Shown here: in pieces, positions 37,177 to 49,060 of the stretch | Position numbering within the stretch: position 1 is the stretch's first letter | Layout: each line of letters opens with the position of its first letter | From: Papio anubis | Taxonomy: Eukaryota > Chordata > Mammalia > Primates > Cercopithecidae | Reading direction: 5' to 3' | Assembly: GCF_008728515.1 (NCBI RefSeq) | Contig: NC_044989.1 | Span: 75,417,754 to 75,481,753 of the forward strand | Length of the DNA stretch: 64,000 nt | Program-made: the position numbers and the translations under genes | The notes under the pieces: model-generated | What the model saw: the letters and a program-made list of their open reading frames with translations, nothing else | Database searches by the model: none | Told to the model about the DNA's origin: nothing

Positions 37177-37386
37177 CGCCTGCCAAGCCTGCAGGCCAGG
37201 GCCGGGCCCGAGGTGGCTTCGGTGGTCCTTCTCCCTGTTCCCCTTCCAGGTTTGCATAGGGGCTGGAGGACGGGTCAGCCCGCCTTCTCTCCCCACCTCC
37301 ATCCTGCCCTGCCCTCTCGTGACTTTGAGGCCTCGTATCCCAGTCCAAGACCATTTCAAACGGTAGAACTGGGGCCAGACACTTGG
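37177..37386 (+). repeat. Local direct duplication, copy A
   Basis: About 200 bases matching copy B at 38664-38864 at roughly 80% by hand alignment. Best-conserved blocks are cttccaggtttgcatagg and gtcagcccgccttctctccc. It lies in the CpG-rich TACR1 flank. I do not recognise it as a known interspersed repeat. Confidence 0.75.
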
Positions 37387-38309
37387 AGGAGGCAGGGGAA
37401 AGACTCGCCAGTCCGTATGAACCCTTTTGGAGAAGCCAAGATGGAATGAGCTCCGCAGCGTGTTCCCGCCAGACTGTTGCAGGCCTTTCGAGTTCCGCAG
37501 AAAACTGAACCCCGGGAGTCCTCAGGGCGCCATCTACCCCTGTGCCCTGCCCCCTCCTTTCACTGCGGGGACTCGCAGCTGTGGGACGCGAGCGCGGACC
37601 GGCAGTAAACACTTGTCGCAGGTTGGAGTTGGCTCCGGCCCGCGCCCGCCCAGGAGCGGCGTTTACGCATCCGTACCGCTAGCGCTCAAACCATCTCTTG
37701 GGAAGCGCTTTAAGGCTGGGAAATGTACCGCACCCTTATGCTGGGCAAAAATTGGATCCCACGCCGGGGAGGGGAATCTGCTGGTTCACTCTGTTTTTTT
37801 CGGAGCCTGGGATTTTAGCGTATATAGGAACCGCACATTGCTTTGCCAGGTTCTCCCACGCACCCGTAAACACTGCATAGAAAACTCCAGAGATGCCTTG
37901 AAGAGAGCAGCGTCCCTTTATTTAGAGCGGCTGCGCAGGAGGGCTTTGTGGAAGGGAATGCCTCCTCCACCTTGGATCTCTCCTTGAGGCTTCCACCGTC
38001 TCAAAGAGCTGACAGAGAGAGGGAGGAGAAGGGAGAGAGGGAAGGGGATGCGGGGGGAGAGAGAGGTTGGCAGGGGGGAGGGGAAAGCTTCTCTATCTTT
38101 AATTTTCCTTCTAAACTGTTTAAAATTATCTTTTCTTCTTTCTCCCTGTCCAACAGAGCCAGGCTGACGTTTTCAAAAGGAACTTTACTCAGTGGTTAGG
38201 GGAGAACAAGAAAGCTAATTGAATAAAATCTAAATATGTAGTATGTAATAAGAGCTAAATATAAAATGAATATGAAATAGCTAAAAAGTAAACATTAATC
38301 CATTTATCC
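37387..38309. other. TACR1 upstream flank, no gene recognised
   Basis: GC-rich to about 37720, then a purine-rich stretch (gagagaggg units) at 38005-38090, then AT-rich. The 186-codon plus-strand frame 37427-37987 has no domain and spans the island edge, so I treat it as chance. Confidence 0.5.
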
Positions 38310-38480
38310 TCCATTAGTACAGCAAGTTGATATTTTGAAGCAGGTACTGTGCTGGGCACTGGGGCTGGGGATGAACGAGCACTTACAGGATGGTGAAGGA
38401 GAAAGGAGAAGCAATTAACTATACAAAACGGGCGGTATTGTGATAACCAAAGGTATTAAGCCCTGAGTGAGAAGAGAAGA
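38310..38480 (-). repeat. L2 3'-end fragment, minus strand
   Basis: Contains gcaggtactgtgctgggcac and tggggctggggatgaacgag, the L2 3' end read in reverse complement. Confidence 0.78.
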
Positions 38481-38663
38481 GGGAGGCCACCTAACCTAAA
38501 CAATGAGGGGTATCCGTACAGATGGAAGAAAATTTCATCCATGAAGAAGCGTGAAGAATGAGTTAGGATGGGAAGAGGTTGAGGGTGGAAAAAAGGCGAA
38601 TATTTCAGGCAGAAGTTTTATAAATCAAACCTCGTCACTCTGCTTAAAGTCCCACAATGACTG

Positions 38664-38864
38664 CCCGCCTGTCAGCCTGCCGGCACGGGGTGGCATCAGG
38701 GGTTCTTCTCCCTGCTCACCTTCCAGGTTTGCATAGGGACTGCAACGCAGGTCAGCCCGCCTTCTCTCCCTGCCTCCATCCTGCCTAGCCGTTGGCTAAC
38801 TTTGAGGCTACGTATGCCTGTCCAAGGCCACCTCGAATGGTGGAACTGGTGCCAGGCACTGGGA
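38664..38864 (+). repeat. Local direct duplication, copy B
   Basis: Partner of 37177-37386, same orientation, about 1.49 kb further from the gene and outside the CpG island. Several CpGs of copy A are altered here. The antisense frames in both copies share a short Met-Gln-Thr-Trp-Lys stretch, a by-product of the shared DNA rather than evidence of coding. Confidence 0.75.
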
Positions 38865-39189
38865 CACCTACATTCCTTGCCCTGGCCTTCAACTCTGGTG
38901 TGTTGATGAGTCTGGCTTGGAGTTGCTTTTCTTTCTACTCTGGGATTTTCATGGCTGGTAGCCATCTTAGGAATCCATATGACTGCTAAAGTTAGTTTCT
39001 CTTCTAAAAAAAAAAAAAAAATGCATATTCATGATGGGTTCACAATTGAAGGAAAAAAAGCCTCAGCTATACAGTAGCAGAAGTTGTTTTTGGTTCATAC
39101 CCATGATATGAGGAGACACCTTATCTAGCGTCACCCATCTATAAAGTAATGAATTTTCCCCCTACAACTTTGCACAAATGTATAGACAA

Positions 39190-39720
39190 AATTCTACACA
39201 TGCTATTTCCCTCCAAGAGCCGATATTCTTGTTTTCTTATCCTTTTCCCCCCTTGGTTCCTCTTTTCACTGAACATCTTCCTTGACACTCAACACAGGAT
39301 CATCCGTCTTAAAGTAAACCATCTTAAAGTAAACCCTCTTAACAGTGTAGTGTAAATCCTTCCTTATTCCAGACTCTTTAATACTATCTAGATGGAAATA
39401 CAAACATACATAATATTCACACATGTAAATGCAAATATAGGGCTTTCATTGTTGTCTGTATTTTGTTTTTTCCACTCTAAACTTTGCCCAACTGTTTCGG
39501 AGTCAACAGGTACAGATTTAACTCATTTTTCAGTGGCTAAATATTACTTCTATGTTATGGATACACCATAATTTATATATTCAATTCCCTATTCATGAAA
39601 ATTAACTTTGTTTCCAGTTTTTGTCACTAAAGGCAATGTAACAATAAACATTCTCTGCATCTTGGTGTTTTCTTTCTATGGGGGTAGATTCAAAGTGGAA
39701 TTGCTGGGAAGTAGATTATA
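39190..39720 (-). repeat. Very old L1-like 3' fragment
   Basis: The segment around 39530-39700 (cataatttatatattcaatt, then aaacattctctgcatcttgg) resembles the L1 ORF2 3' end in reverse complement. Strongly decayed and poorly bounded. Confidence 0.5.
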
Positions 39721-39937
39721 TTTATATTCCTATGCATATATGTATATATGTTGTGAGTTTCTATTTATGTTTGTTTATTTTTTAAAAGTTTTAAAGTTTT
39801 GTTTCTTTGAATTATTTACTATATTTTGTACAAATAACTAAGAGTCTATACTGACTTCATATATTACTTTTTAAAGCAAAAACATGAATTATTTGCAATT
39901 TGCCCATATATTTGCACATACACAGATACCAGCATGG

Positions 39938-42900
39938 TTTTTAAAAGACTTTTATTTTGGGTTCAGGAGTAACATGTGTAGGTTTGTTATATAGATAAAC
40001 TGTGGGTCACAGGGGTTTGGTGGACAGGTTATTCTGTCACCCGGGTAATAAGCATAGTACCTGATGGGTAGTTTTTTGATCCTCACCCTCCTCCCGCCCT
40101 CCATCCACAAGTAGGCCCTAGTGTCTGTTGTCCTTTCTATGTGTCCATATGTACTCAGCGTTTAGCTCTCACTTCTAAGTGAGAATATGCAGTATTTTGT
40201 TTTCTGTTCCTGCTTCAGTTTGCTTAGAATAATGGCCTCCATGTTGCTGCAAAGGACATGATCTTCTTCTTTTTTATGGCCGTGTAGTATTCCATTTACA
40301 TGTATATATTACCACATTTATATATGTGGTACATACACAAATACGTGCCACATTTTCTTTATGCAATGTACCATTCATGGGCATTTAGGTTGATTCCATG
40401 TCTTTTCTATTGTGAATAGTTGCTGCAATAAACATATCAGGGCATGTGTCTTTGTGGTAGAACAATTTACATCCCTTTGGGTATATACCCTATAATGAGA
40501 TTGCTGGGTGAAATGGTAATTCTGTTTTAAGTTCTTTGAGAAATTGCTGCACTGCTTTCTACCATGGCTGAACTAATTTACATTCCCACCAGCAGTATAC
40601 AAGTGTTCCCTTTTCTCTGAAACCTTACCAGCATCTGTTACTTTTTGACTTTTTAATAATAGCCATTCTGACTGATATGGGATGGTATCTCATTGAAGTT
40701 TTGATACGCATTTCTCTAATAATTAGTGATAGTGAGCAATTTTTCACATGCTTGTTGGCCATGGGTATGTCTTCTTTTGAAAAGTGTTCATGTCCTTTGC
40801 TTACTTTTTAATGAGGTTTATTTTTTGCCTGTTAATTTAAGTTCTTTACAGATTCTGGGTATTAGACCTTTGTTAAATGCATAGTTTGCAAGTATTTTTT
40901 CCCATTCTGTAAGTTGTCCATTTGCTCTGTTGATAATTTCTTTTGCTGTGCAGAAGCTCTTTAGTTTAATTAGGTCCCATTTGTCAATTTTTGTTTGTGT
41001 TGCAATTGCTTTTGGCATCTTATCATGAAATCTTTGCCAGGCCCTAGGTGCAGAATGATATATCCTAGGTTATCTTCCAGGGTTTTTATAGTTTTACATT
41101 TAAGTCTTTAATATGTCTTGAGTTAATTTTTGGATATGGTATAAGGAAGTGGTTCAGTTTCAGCATTCTGCATATGGTTAGCTAGTTATCCCAGCATAAT
41201 TTATTTAATAGGAAGTTCTTTCTCCATTGCTTGCTTTTGTTGGCTTTGTCAAAGATCAGATAATTATAGGTGTATGACACTATTTCTGAACTCTCTATTC
41301 TGTTCTAATGGTCCATGTGTCTGTTTTTGTACCAGTAGTATGCTGTTTTGATTACTGTAACCTTGTAGTATAGTTTGAAGTCAGATATGATGTCTCCAGG
41401 TTTGTTCATTTTGTTTAGAATTACCTTGGCTATTAAGGCTCTTTTTTGGTTGCACAGGAATTTTAAAATTGTTTTTCTAATTTTATGAAGAATGTCATTG
41501 GTTGTTTGATAGGAATAACATTGAATCTGTAAATTGCTTTGGGTAGTTTGGCCATTTTAGCAATACTGATTCTTTGTATCTAAGAGCATGGAATGCTATT
41601 TCATTTGTTTGTGTCATTTCTGATTTCTTTGAGCAGTGTTTTGTTGTAGAGATTCTTGTTGTAGAGATCTTTCACTTCACTTGTTGGTTGTATTCCTAGG
41701 TATTTTATTCATTTTTTGGCATTCTTGATGAGATTGAATTCTTGATTTGGCTCTCAGCTTTGATGTGGTTGCTATACAGAAATGCAACTGATTTTGTACA
41801 TTGATTTTGTATCCCAATACTTTGCTGAATTTATCAGATCTATGTGCTTTTGGGCAGAGACCGTGGGGTTTTGTAGGTATCATCTGCAAGCAGAGATAGT
41901 TTGACTTCCTCTTTTCCTATTTGAATGTCTTCTATTTATTTCTCTTGCCTGATAGCTCTGGCTAGGACATTCAGTGCTGTTGTTGAATAGGAGTGGTAAC
42001 ATGGGGCATCTTTGCCTTGTTCCAGTTCTCTAAGGGGATGCTTCCAGTTTTTCCCCATTCAGAATGATACTGGCTGTGGGTTTGTCATAGATGCCTCTTA
42101 CTGTTTTGAGGTATGTTCCTTCAATACCTAGTTTGCTGAGGGGTTTTAACATGAAGCGATGTAGAATTTTATCAAAAGCCTTTTCTTCATCTATTGAGAT
42201 GATCATGTGGTTTTTGTTTTTAGTTTTCTTTATGTGATGAATTGCATTTATTGATTTGCATAGTTGAACCAACCTTACATCCCAAGGATAAAGCCTACTT
42301 GATCATGGTGGATTAGTTTTGCTGCTGGATTGGGTTTGCTGGTATTTTGCTGAGGATTTTTGCATCAATGTTCATCAAGGATATTAGTCTGAAGTTTTCT
42401 TCTTTGTTGTGTCTCTGCCAAGTTTTAGTATCTGAATGATGCTGGCCTCAAGGAATGAATTAGGAAGTCCCTCTTCCTCAATTTTTGAGAATAGTTTCAG
42501 AAGGAACGGTACCAGTTCTTCTTTATACTTGTGGTAGAATTTGGCTGTGAATCCATCTGGTCCTAGGCTTTTTCTGATTGATAGGCTTTTTATTGCTGAT
42601 TCAATTTCAGAACTCATTGGTCTGTTTAGTGATTCAATTTCTTCCTGGTTCAATCTTGGAAGGCTGTGTGTTTCTAGGAATTTATTCATTTTGTCTAGGT
42701 TTTCAAGCTTGTATACATAGAGATGTTCATAGTAGTCTATAAAGGTTTTTTAAAATTTTTATTTCTGTAGGGTTAGTGGTAACATCTCCTTTGTCATTTC
42801 TGATTGTGTGGGTTTTAAAAAAATTTTTGGATCTTCTCTCCCTTTTTCTTTGTCTAGATAGTATTCTACCCATGTTACTTATTCTTTCAAAGAACCAACT

Positions 42901-43990
42901 CCTGGACTCAATCTTTTGTATGATTTTTTCACATCTCAATTTCCTTCAGTTCATCTCTGGTTTTGGCTATTTCTTGTCTTCTGCTAGTTTGGAGGTTGCT
43001 TTGCTAGTTTCTCTAGGTGTGATGTTAGGTTGGTAATTTGAGATCTTTCTAACTTTTTCATGTGAGTGTTTAGTGATATAAACTGCCCTTTTAACATGCG
43101 TTAGCTGTGCCCAGAGATTCTGGTATGTTGTATCTTTATTCTTTCTGAGAATGTATTTATTCTTAAAGAGTTTCTTGATTGCTGCCTTAATTTCATTGTC
43201 ATTGTGCCAAATGACAATTGTACATTGTCATTTTCATTGTACCCAAAGTCATTCAGAAGCAGGTTGTTTAATTTCCATGTAATTGTATGGTTTTGAGCAA
43301 TTTTTAAAGTATTGATTTCTATTTTTATTGAGCTGTGGTCCAAGAATGTGGTTGGCATAATTTTGTTTTTGTTTTTTAATTTGCTGAGGGTTGTTTTATT
43401 GCTGATTGTGTGATCAGTTTTAGAGTACGTGCCATGTACAGTTAAGAAGAATGTAAATTAGGTTGTTTTGGGACAGAGAGTTCTATTCATTCCTATTGAT
43501 CAAGTTTTGAGTTCAGGTCCCGAATATCTTTGTTAGTTTTCATCCTTGATGTTCTGTCTAATACTGACAGTGGGGTGTTGAAGTCTCCCACCATTATTAT
43601 GTGACTGTCTAAATCTTTCATAGGTTTCTAAGAACTTGATTTATGAATCTGGGTGTTTATATATATATATATGAACAAGAAGATCTAACTATCCTATATA
43701 TTTATATTTAAAGAGATTATTTATATATGACATATAAGGTGAGATATGTATCTATATCTATATATAGGATAGTTAGGTCTTCTTGTTCAATTGAACTCCC
43801 TTTACCATTATTTTATGCCTTTCTTTGTCTTTTTTGATTGTTGTTGCTTTAATTTTGTCTGAAATTAGGATAGCAATCTTTGCTTTTTTTCTGTTTTCCT
43901 TTACGTGGTAGATTTTTCTCCATCCCTTTACTTTGAGCCTATGGGTGTCATTGCATGTGAGATGGGCCTCTGGTAGATGTTGGTTTTCCA
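39938..43990 (-). repeat. L1 retrotransposon: 3' UTR and most of ORF2, minus strand
   Basis: The L1 3' end (complement of ccaaaataaaagtc) is at about 39945-39960. Proceeding right, ORF2 is read backwards. A C-terminal piece is at 40818-41018. A reverse transcriptase segment with IISIDEEKAFDKI falls within 42030-42272, and a second RT segment within 42384-42689. Endonuclease remnants with WKLNNLLLNDF fall within 43101-43358, and an N-terminal piece within 43773-43991. Frameshifts and stops break it throughout, so it cannot encode an active protein. It contains a small inverted duplication at 43673-43788. Confidence 0.9.
43673..43788. repeat. 28-bp inverted repeat with 60-bp AT-rich spacer inside L1
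   Basis: Arms at 43673-43700 and 43761-43788 match in 27 of 28 positions (gaacaagaagatctaactat and its complement). The spacer is TA-rich. The right arm is the expected L1 sequence; the left arm and spacer look added. Confidence 0.85.
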
Positions 43991-44360
43991 TTCCTGAGTT
44001 ACTTCACTTAGAATAATGGTCTCCAATCTGATCCAGGTTACTGTGAATGCCATTAATTCATTCCTTTTTATGGCTGAGTAGTATTCCATCTCACATATAT
44101 ATATACCACAGTTTCTTTATCCACTCGTTGACAGATGGGCATTTGTTCTGGTTTCATATTTTTTTCAATTGCAAAATTTTTTCATATATTGACTTCTTTT
44201 CCTCTGGGTAGATACCCAGTAATGGGATTGCTGGATCACATGGTAAATCTACTTTTAGTTCTTTAAGGAATACCCACACCGTTTTCCACAGTGATTTACA
44301 TTCCCACCAGCAGTGTAAAAGTGTTCCCTTTCTGCCCCATCCATGCCAACATCTATTATT

Positions 44361-44651
44361 ATTATTTTTGGAGACAGAGTCTTGCTCTGTTGCCCAGGCT
44401 GGAGTGCAGTGGCATGATCTTAGCTCACTGCAACCTCCGCCTCCTGAGTTCAAGCAATTCTCCTGCCTCAGCCTCCCAAGTAGCTGGGACTACAGATACA
44501 TGCCACCACACCTGGGTAATTTTTGTATTTTTAGAAGAAAGAGGATTTCACCATGTGGCCAGGCTGGTCTCGAACTCCTGACCTCAGGTGATCTGCCTGC
44601 CTTGGGCTCCCAAAGTGTTGGGATTACAGGTGTGAGCCACTGCACCTGGCC
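44361..44651 (-). repeat. Alu SINE, minus strand, in L1
   Basis: Complete Alu in reverse complement, flanked by catctattatt at 44350-44360 and 44652-44662. Antisense frames here are Alu-derived. Confidence 0.94.
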
Positions 44652-45143
44652 CATCTATTATTTTTTGATTATGGACATTCTTGCGGGAGTAAGGTGATAT
44701 TACATTGTGGTTTTGATTTGCATTTCCCTTAGTGATGCTGAGCATTTTTTCATGTTTGTTGGCCATTTGTATATCTTCTATTGAGAACTGTCTATTCATG
44801 TCCTTAACTCACTTTTTGATGGGATTATTATTATTTTTTTCTTGCTGATTTGTTTGAGTTACTTGTAGATTCTGGATATTAGTCCTTTGTTTGATGCAAA
44901 GTTTGCGAAGATTTTCTCTCACTCTATGGGTTGTCTGTTTACTCTGCTGATTATTTCTTTCCCTGTGTAGAAACTTTTTAGTCAAATTAAGTCCCCCTAT
45001 TTATCTTTGTTTTCGTTGCATTTGCTTTTGGGTTCTTGGTCGTGAAGTCTTTGCCTAAGCCAATGTCTAGAACAGTTTTTCCAATGATATCTTCTAGAAT
45101 TTTTATGGTTTTAACTCTTAGATTTAAGTCTTTGATCAATCTT

Positions 45144-45402
45144 TTTTTTTTTTTTTTTTTGAGATGGAGTCTCGCTCTGCCGCCCAGGCTGGAGTGCAGT
45201 GGCCGGATCTCAGCTCACTGCAAGCTCCGCCTCCCGGGTTCACGCCATTCTCCTGCCTCAGCCTCCCGAGTAGCTGGGATTACAGGCGCCTGCCACCACG
45301 CCCGGCTAGTTTTTTGTATTTTTTAGTAGAGACGGGGTTCCACCATGTTAGCCAGGGTGGTCTCGATCTCCTGACCTCGTGATTCGCCCGTCTCGGCCTC
45401 CC
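45144..45402 (-). repeat. Young 5'-truncated AluYR-like SINE in L1, 18-bp duplication
   Basis: Perfect 18-bp target duplication aagtctttgatcaatctt at 45126-45143 and 45403-45420. The T run is clean and CpGs are largely intact, so the insertion is recent. About 45 bases of the Alu 5' end are missing. On the Alu sense strand it reads gagatccggccactgcactc, a change I recall as diagnostic for Old World monkey AluYR elements, and also actagccgggcg. Confidence 0.92.
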
Positions 45403-45952
45403 AAGTCTTTGATCAATCTTGAGTTGATTTTTGTATAAGGTGAGAGATTAGAATCCAGTTTCATTCTTCTACATATGACTTGCCAGTGATCCCAGCATCA
45501 TTTGTTGAACAGGGTATCCTTTCCCTACTGTATGTTTTTGTTTGTTTTGTCAAATATCAGTTGGCTCTAAGTATTTGGGTTTACTTCTGGGTTCTTTATT
45601 CTGTTCCATTGGTCTATGTGCCTATTTTTATTACAAGTACAATACTGTTTTGATGACTGTGGCCTTAATAGTATACTTTGAAGTCTGGTAATGTGATGCC
45701 TCCAGATTTGTTCTTTTTATTTCGTCTTGCTTTAGCAATGCAGGTTCTTTTTTGGTTTCATATGAATTTGAGGATTGTTTTTTCTAGTTCTGTGAAGAAT
45801 TATGGTGATATTTTGATGAGAATTGCATTGAATCTGAAGGTTGCTTTTGGCAGTATGGTCATTTTCACAATTGATTCTACCCACCTATGAGCAAGGGATG
45901 GGTTTCTATTCAACATAGTATTGGAAGTTCCGGCCAGGGCAATCAGACAAGT

Positions 45953-46715
45953 AACAGGTCTCACACAATTCCCGCACAGCCTGCAAGGCCAGTCTCACTC
46001 CCATCATGCCCCTGCAACAGCACAAAGTTTATTTCTGGGCAGTCAGAAGCAGGACTGAGCTGTTGCCCCAGGCCACAAGCTTTCCCACTGAAAAAGCAAA
46101 CAGGGCTTTCAGGTTTTGCACCTCCCCACCTGCTGCGGCTTCTGTGCTTGTATCTGCATTCTGCGTTTACCCCGTTTTCCAGATTCCGTCCAGGAAACTT
46201 CATGTTCAGTCAAAATTATTACAAAGTTCACCTAGAAGTTTCCTTCTCTCTGTGGTGTTTCCCCAATTATACTGGCAGTCCTTCCTAAAGACCTCTGGGA
46301 GACAAAGTCAGAAACGGCTTCCCTGGGGACCGAGAGTGCCCACAGGGCTCTTCCCACTGCTTCCTCTCCCTGCATTTTTTGCTTAGCTTTCTAATTCTGC
46401 TTCAGCCCCAGGTAAGGTCAAATACTCCTGCTGTGATCTGGACTTTCAGTTTTCCCAGTGAGGATGTATGTTTGGGGATGGATGTTTTCCCTTACACACT
46501 TCGGACACTCACAGTTTTTCAGCTGTCTCATGGGGACTGCAGTGGTAAACTGCCTCTTTCAAAGAGGTCTGTGGATTCTCTTGCCTTTCCTGGTGTGTTT
46601 CTGCAGCAGTTCTTGGAGCAAAAGTTAATTGTGTGAGTCTCCACTGCTGTGTCCATCCAAGAGGGAGTTGCATGTTAGTCCTGCCACCTATCTGCCAGTT
46701 TCCTCAACCCTGTAG
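45953..46715. other. Unclassified 0.76-kb block between L1 pieces
   Basis: Less AT-rich than its neighbours. It lies between the inverted L1 piece and the L1 ORF1 fragment. It could be a 5' UTR of an L1 subfamily in minus orientation, starting near 46710, or an unrelated insertion. Overlapping frames of 80-133 codons show no domain. Confidence 0.5.
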
Positions 46716-47870
46716 AATCTGATGACTATGTATCTTAGTGACGGTAACCTTGTATAGTATCTCACAGGGGTTCTCTGCATTCTCTGAATTTGAATGCTGG
46801 CCTCTCTGGCAAGGTCGAGGAAATTTTTATGAACAATATCCTCAAATATGTTTTCCAAGTTGCTTACTTTCTCTCTCTCTTTTGAGGATGCCAATAAATT
46901 GTAGATTTGGTCTCTTTACATAATACCGTATTTCTTGGGGGTTTTGTCAATTCTTTCATATTCTTTTTTCTTTATTTTTGTCTGACTGAGTTATTTTGGA
47001 GAATCAGTCTTCACGCTCTGAAGTTTTTTCCTCGGCATGGTCAATTCTGCTGTTAATACTTGTGATTGTTCTGTGAAATTCTTGCAGTGAGCTTTTCAGT
47101 TCTATCAGATCAGTTTGGTTCTTTGTTAAAATGGCCATTTAATCTTTCACGTTGTCTTATTGTATTCCTTAGAATCATTGGATTGGGTTTCAATTTTCTC
47201 CTGAATCTCCATGATCTAGGTTCCTATCCATATTCTGAATTATATTTCTGTCATTTCAGTCTGGTTAAGAACAATTTCTGGGAAACTAGTGCCACCATTG
47301 TTTGGAAGTAAGAAGACAGTCTGACTTTTTGATTTGTCAGAGTTCTTGTGCTGGTTTTTTCTCATCTGTGTGAGCTGATGTTTCTTCAGTCTTTGAAGCT
47401 GCTGTTCTTTGGATGAGTTATTTTGCTTTTCTCTTCTCTAATGCCCTTGGAGGTTTGATTTTGGTGTAACATGGGTTCAGTCTACTGGATTAGTTTCTGG
47501 ACAATTTTAGGAAACTAAGGCTCAGCTCAGCACTCCTGGGCTGCATTCTCTAATTCTGCATGGCTGGTAGCAGTCTTCTGGCTTTGTTCTCTGGTCACTT
47601 AAGGTTAAGAACCTTCTGCACTGGAGAGGCAGAGGTGTTCTCAGTCCGTTGGCTACAACACTCTGATGAGTGGTGCTGGCTAAAGTGCTTCACAGGGGAG
47701 ATCGCAGTGGGATCCACGCTTACTTGCATGTGTCTGCAGCCACAGCAGTGTAGCAGGGTACATGTGTATAGGCTGGGGTGGGATACCAGGGGGAGTGGGG
47801 TTGTGGTGTTCCTGTGTGTGCTCATGCCAGTGGCAGTGGCAGTGTGGCAGGACTCTATTTGTATTTAAAG
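46716..47870 (-). repeat. L1 ORF1 and 5' UTR remnant, minus strand
   Basis: The minus-strand frame ending at 46688 contains NLENIFEDIVHKNF and TPVRYYTRLPSLRYIVIRF, the start of the L1 ORF1p RNA-recognition domain. The coiled-coil part is read backwards to about 47330, and 5' UTR-like sequence follows to about 47870. The ORF1 C-terminal domain is cut off at about 46716. It may be the 5' portion of the L1 whose 3' portion is at 39938-43990. Confidence 0.82.
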
Positions 47871-48649
47871 GTTGCCAGATTACCTTTCAAAAAAGCAATC
47901 TGTATATTTTACTAGCAATTGGATTATCTTTTCCCCACATCTACTCCAGTTACTGACCTTGTTAGTTTTATCAGTCTGTTGGCTATAAAACATTATGACA
48001 TTGTTATGATAGAGTGTACATTTTCCTGACTACTACAGAATTTGGACTTCTTTACGTTTTTTTTTGTTTTGTTCTGTTTTCGGTTATTTGGATTTTCCTA
48101 TCTATAGATTGTTTATTCACATCTCTTGCCTCTTTTCTGTTGAATTGCTTTCTAGACATTTTTTTTTCTAAGTGTTCTTTGTATATTTACGGATATAAAC
48201 ACTTTTCTTTTCATAAATATTTCAAATATTTATTTCTAATGCTATTATTTCTCTCTTGAATTGATGTGTTTGTCACAAAAACTTACACAATTTTTGTGTA
48301 GTCGTATTTGCTTTAATAGTATTTAGCTTTTCCAGTATGGCTTTTTTAACATAGTGTGCTAGATTTTCTTGGTGGTTTCTTGTTTTTTTTATTTTTGCAT
48401 ATAGGTCTTTAATTCACCTGGAGTTTTGTTATTGTATATGATTAAAGGAAGTAAAAACATTTACTTTTATTTTCTTTCATGTGGTTAGCTGGTTTTGACA
48501 GCTGCATTAGTTTTTTTAGTGAATTAAACCATTATTATTGTCAAAGATTAAGTTTTCAAACATGTGATTTAATATTTATATTCTCCAATCATCTTACTGA
48601 TCCATTTGTTTATTCCTATGGCATTGCTATATATACCACATAATTTCCT

Positions 48650-48748
48650 ACTTTTTCTATCCCTTGCAATCAGGCAGACCATGTGACTAATTCAGTCCAG
48701 TATGTTGTGACTGGAAATGGCGTATGTCACTTCTAGTCTGAAGCATAA

Positions 48749-48804
<56 letters not shown>

Positions 48805-49060
48805 AAGAAAGAAAGACAGAGAGACTACTTCATGTATTCTCTTTCCACTACCAAGTCCCCTTGTTCCAGATAATCCAGCTACAAGGTGGAAGGTCTCTAT
48901 TACCTTGAATTGCCAAGTGACTGTGTAGCACAGACCCCTGTCAAATCATTATGGACATGTAGCATGATCAAGAAATAAATTTTTGTTGTGTTAAGGCACC
49001 AGAGCTTTGGATTAATTTGTTCCTCGCCATGCAATAACTCATCCTGACTATTACAGGAAT
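48650..49060 (+). repeat. LTR-like element with internal (GT)n(GA)n
   Basis: The block ends near cctgactattacagg and includes ataaatttttgttgtgttaa, features it shares with the LTR-like insertions in the L2. A compound microsatellite sits inside it. Family unresolved, probably ERVL/MaLR. Confidence 0.55.
48751..48803 (+). repeat. Compound (GT)n(GA)n microsatellite
   Basis: About 15 GT units directly followed by about 10 GA units, then irregular GAAA. Uninterrupted, so likely length-polymorphic. Confidence 0.95.

Larger units (their letters stand above)
36090..37720. promoter_or_regulatory. CpG island over the TACR1 promoter and 5' flank
   Basis: CpG and GC density rise sharply relative to both sides. 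Dense clusters lie at 36250-36560, 36740-36800 and 37090-37690. Long frames on both strands here (up to about 198 codons) are what GC-rich DNA produces by chance. Edges were set by eye. There is a poorer gap at about 36830-37070, so this may count as two islands. Confidence 0.8.
43991..45952 (-). repeat. Second L1 fragment, minus strand, with a short inverted 5' piece
   Basis: The C-terminal part of ORF2 starts again here. A reverse-frame segment at about 44154-44340 contains GTLLHCWWECK and AIPLLGIYPEEKKS. This shows a copy separate from the one at 39938. The sequence runs backwards to about 45898. Then about 50 bases (45903-45952) switch to L1 sense orientation from further upstream in ORF2. 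Two Alus interrupt the copy. No 3' UTR is attached. Confidence 0.82.

Noticed and set aside
37016..37987. Long frames of 198 codons (minus) and 186 codons (plus) in the CpG island
   Set aside because: Stop codons are rare by composition in GC-rich DNA. Frames overlap on both strands, with no domain, no splice context and no similarity I recognise.
39938..47870. Possibility of a full-length, retrotransposition-competent L1
   Set aside because: ORF2 is broken by many stops and frameshifts, two copies are mixed, and ORF1 lacks its C-terminal domain.
48751..48803. CRISPR-like or regularly spaced repeat array
   Set aside because: It is a dinucleotide microsatellite; no spaced repeats of CRISPR type exist in this eukaryotic window.
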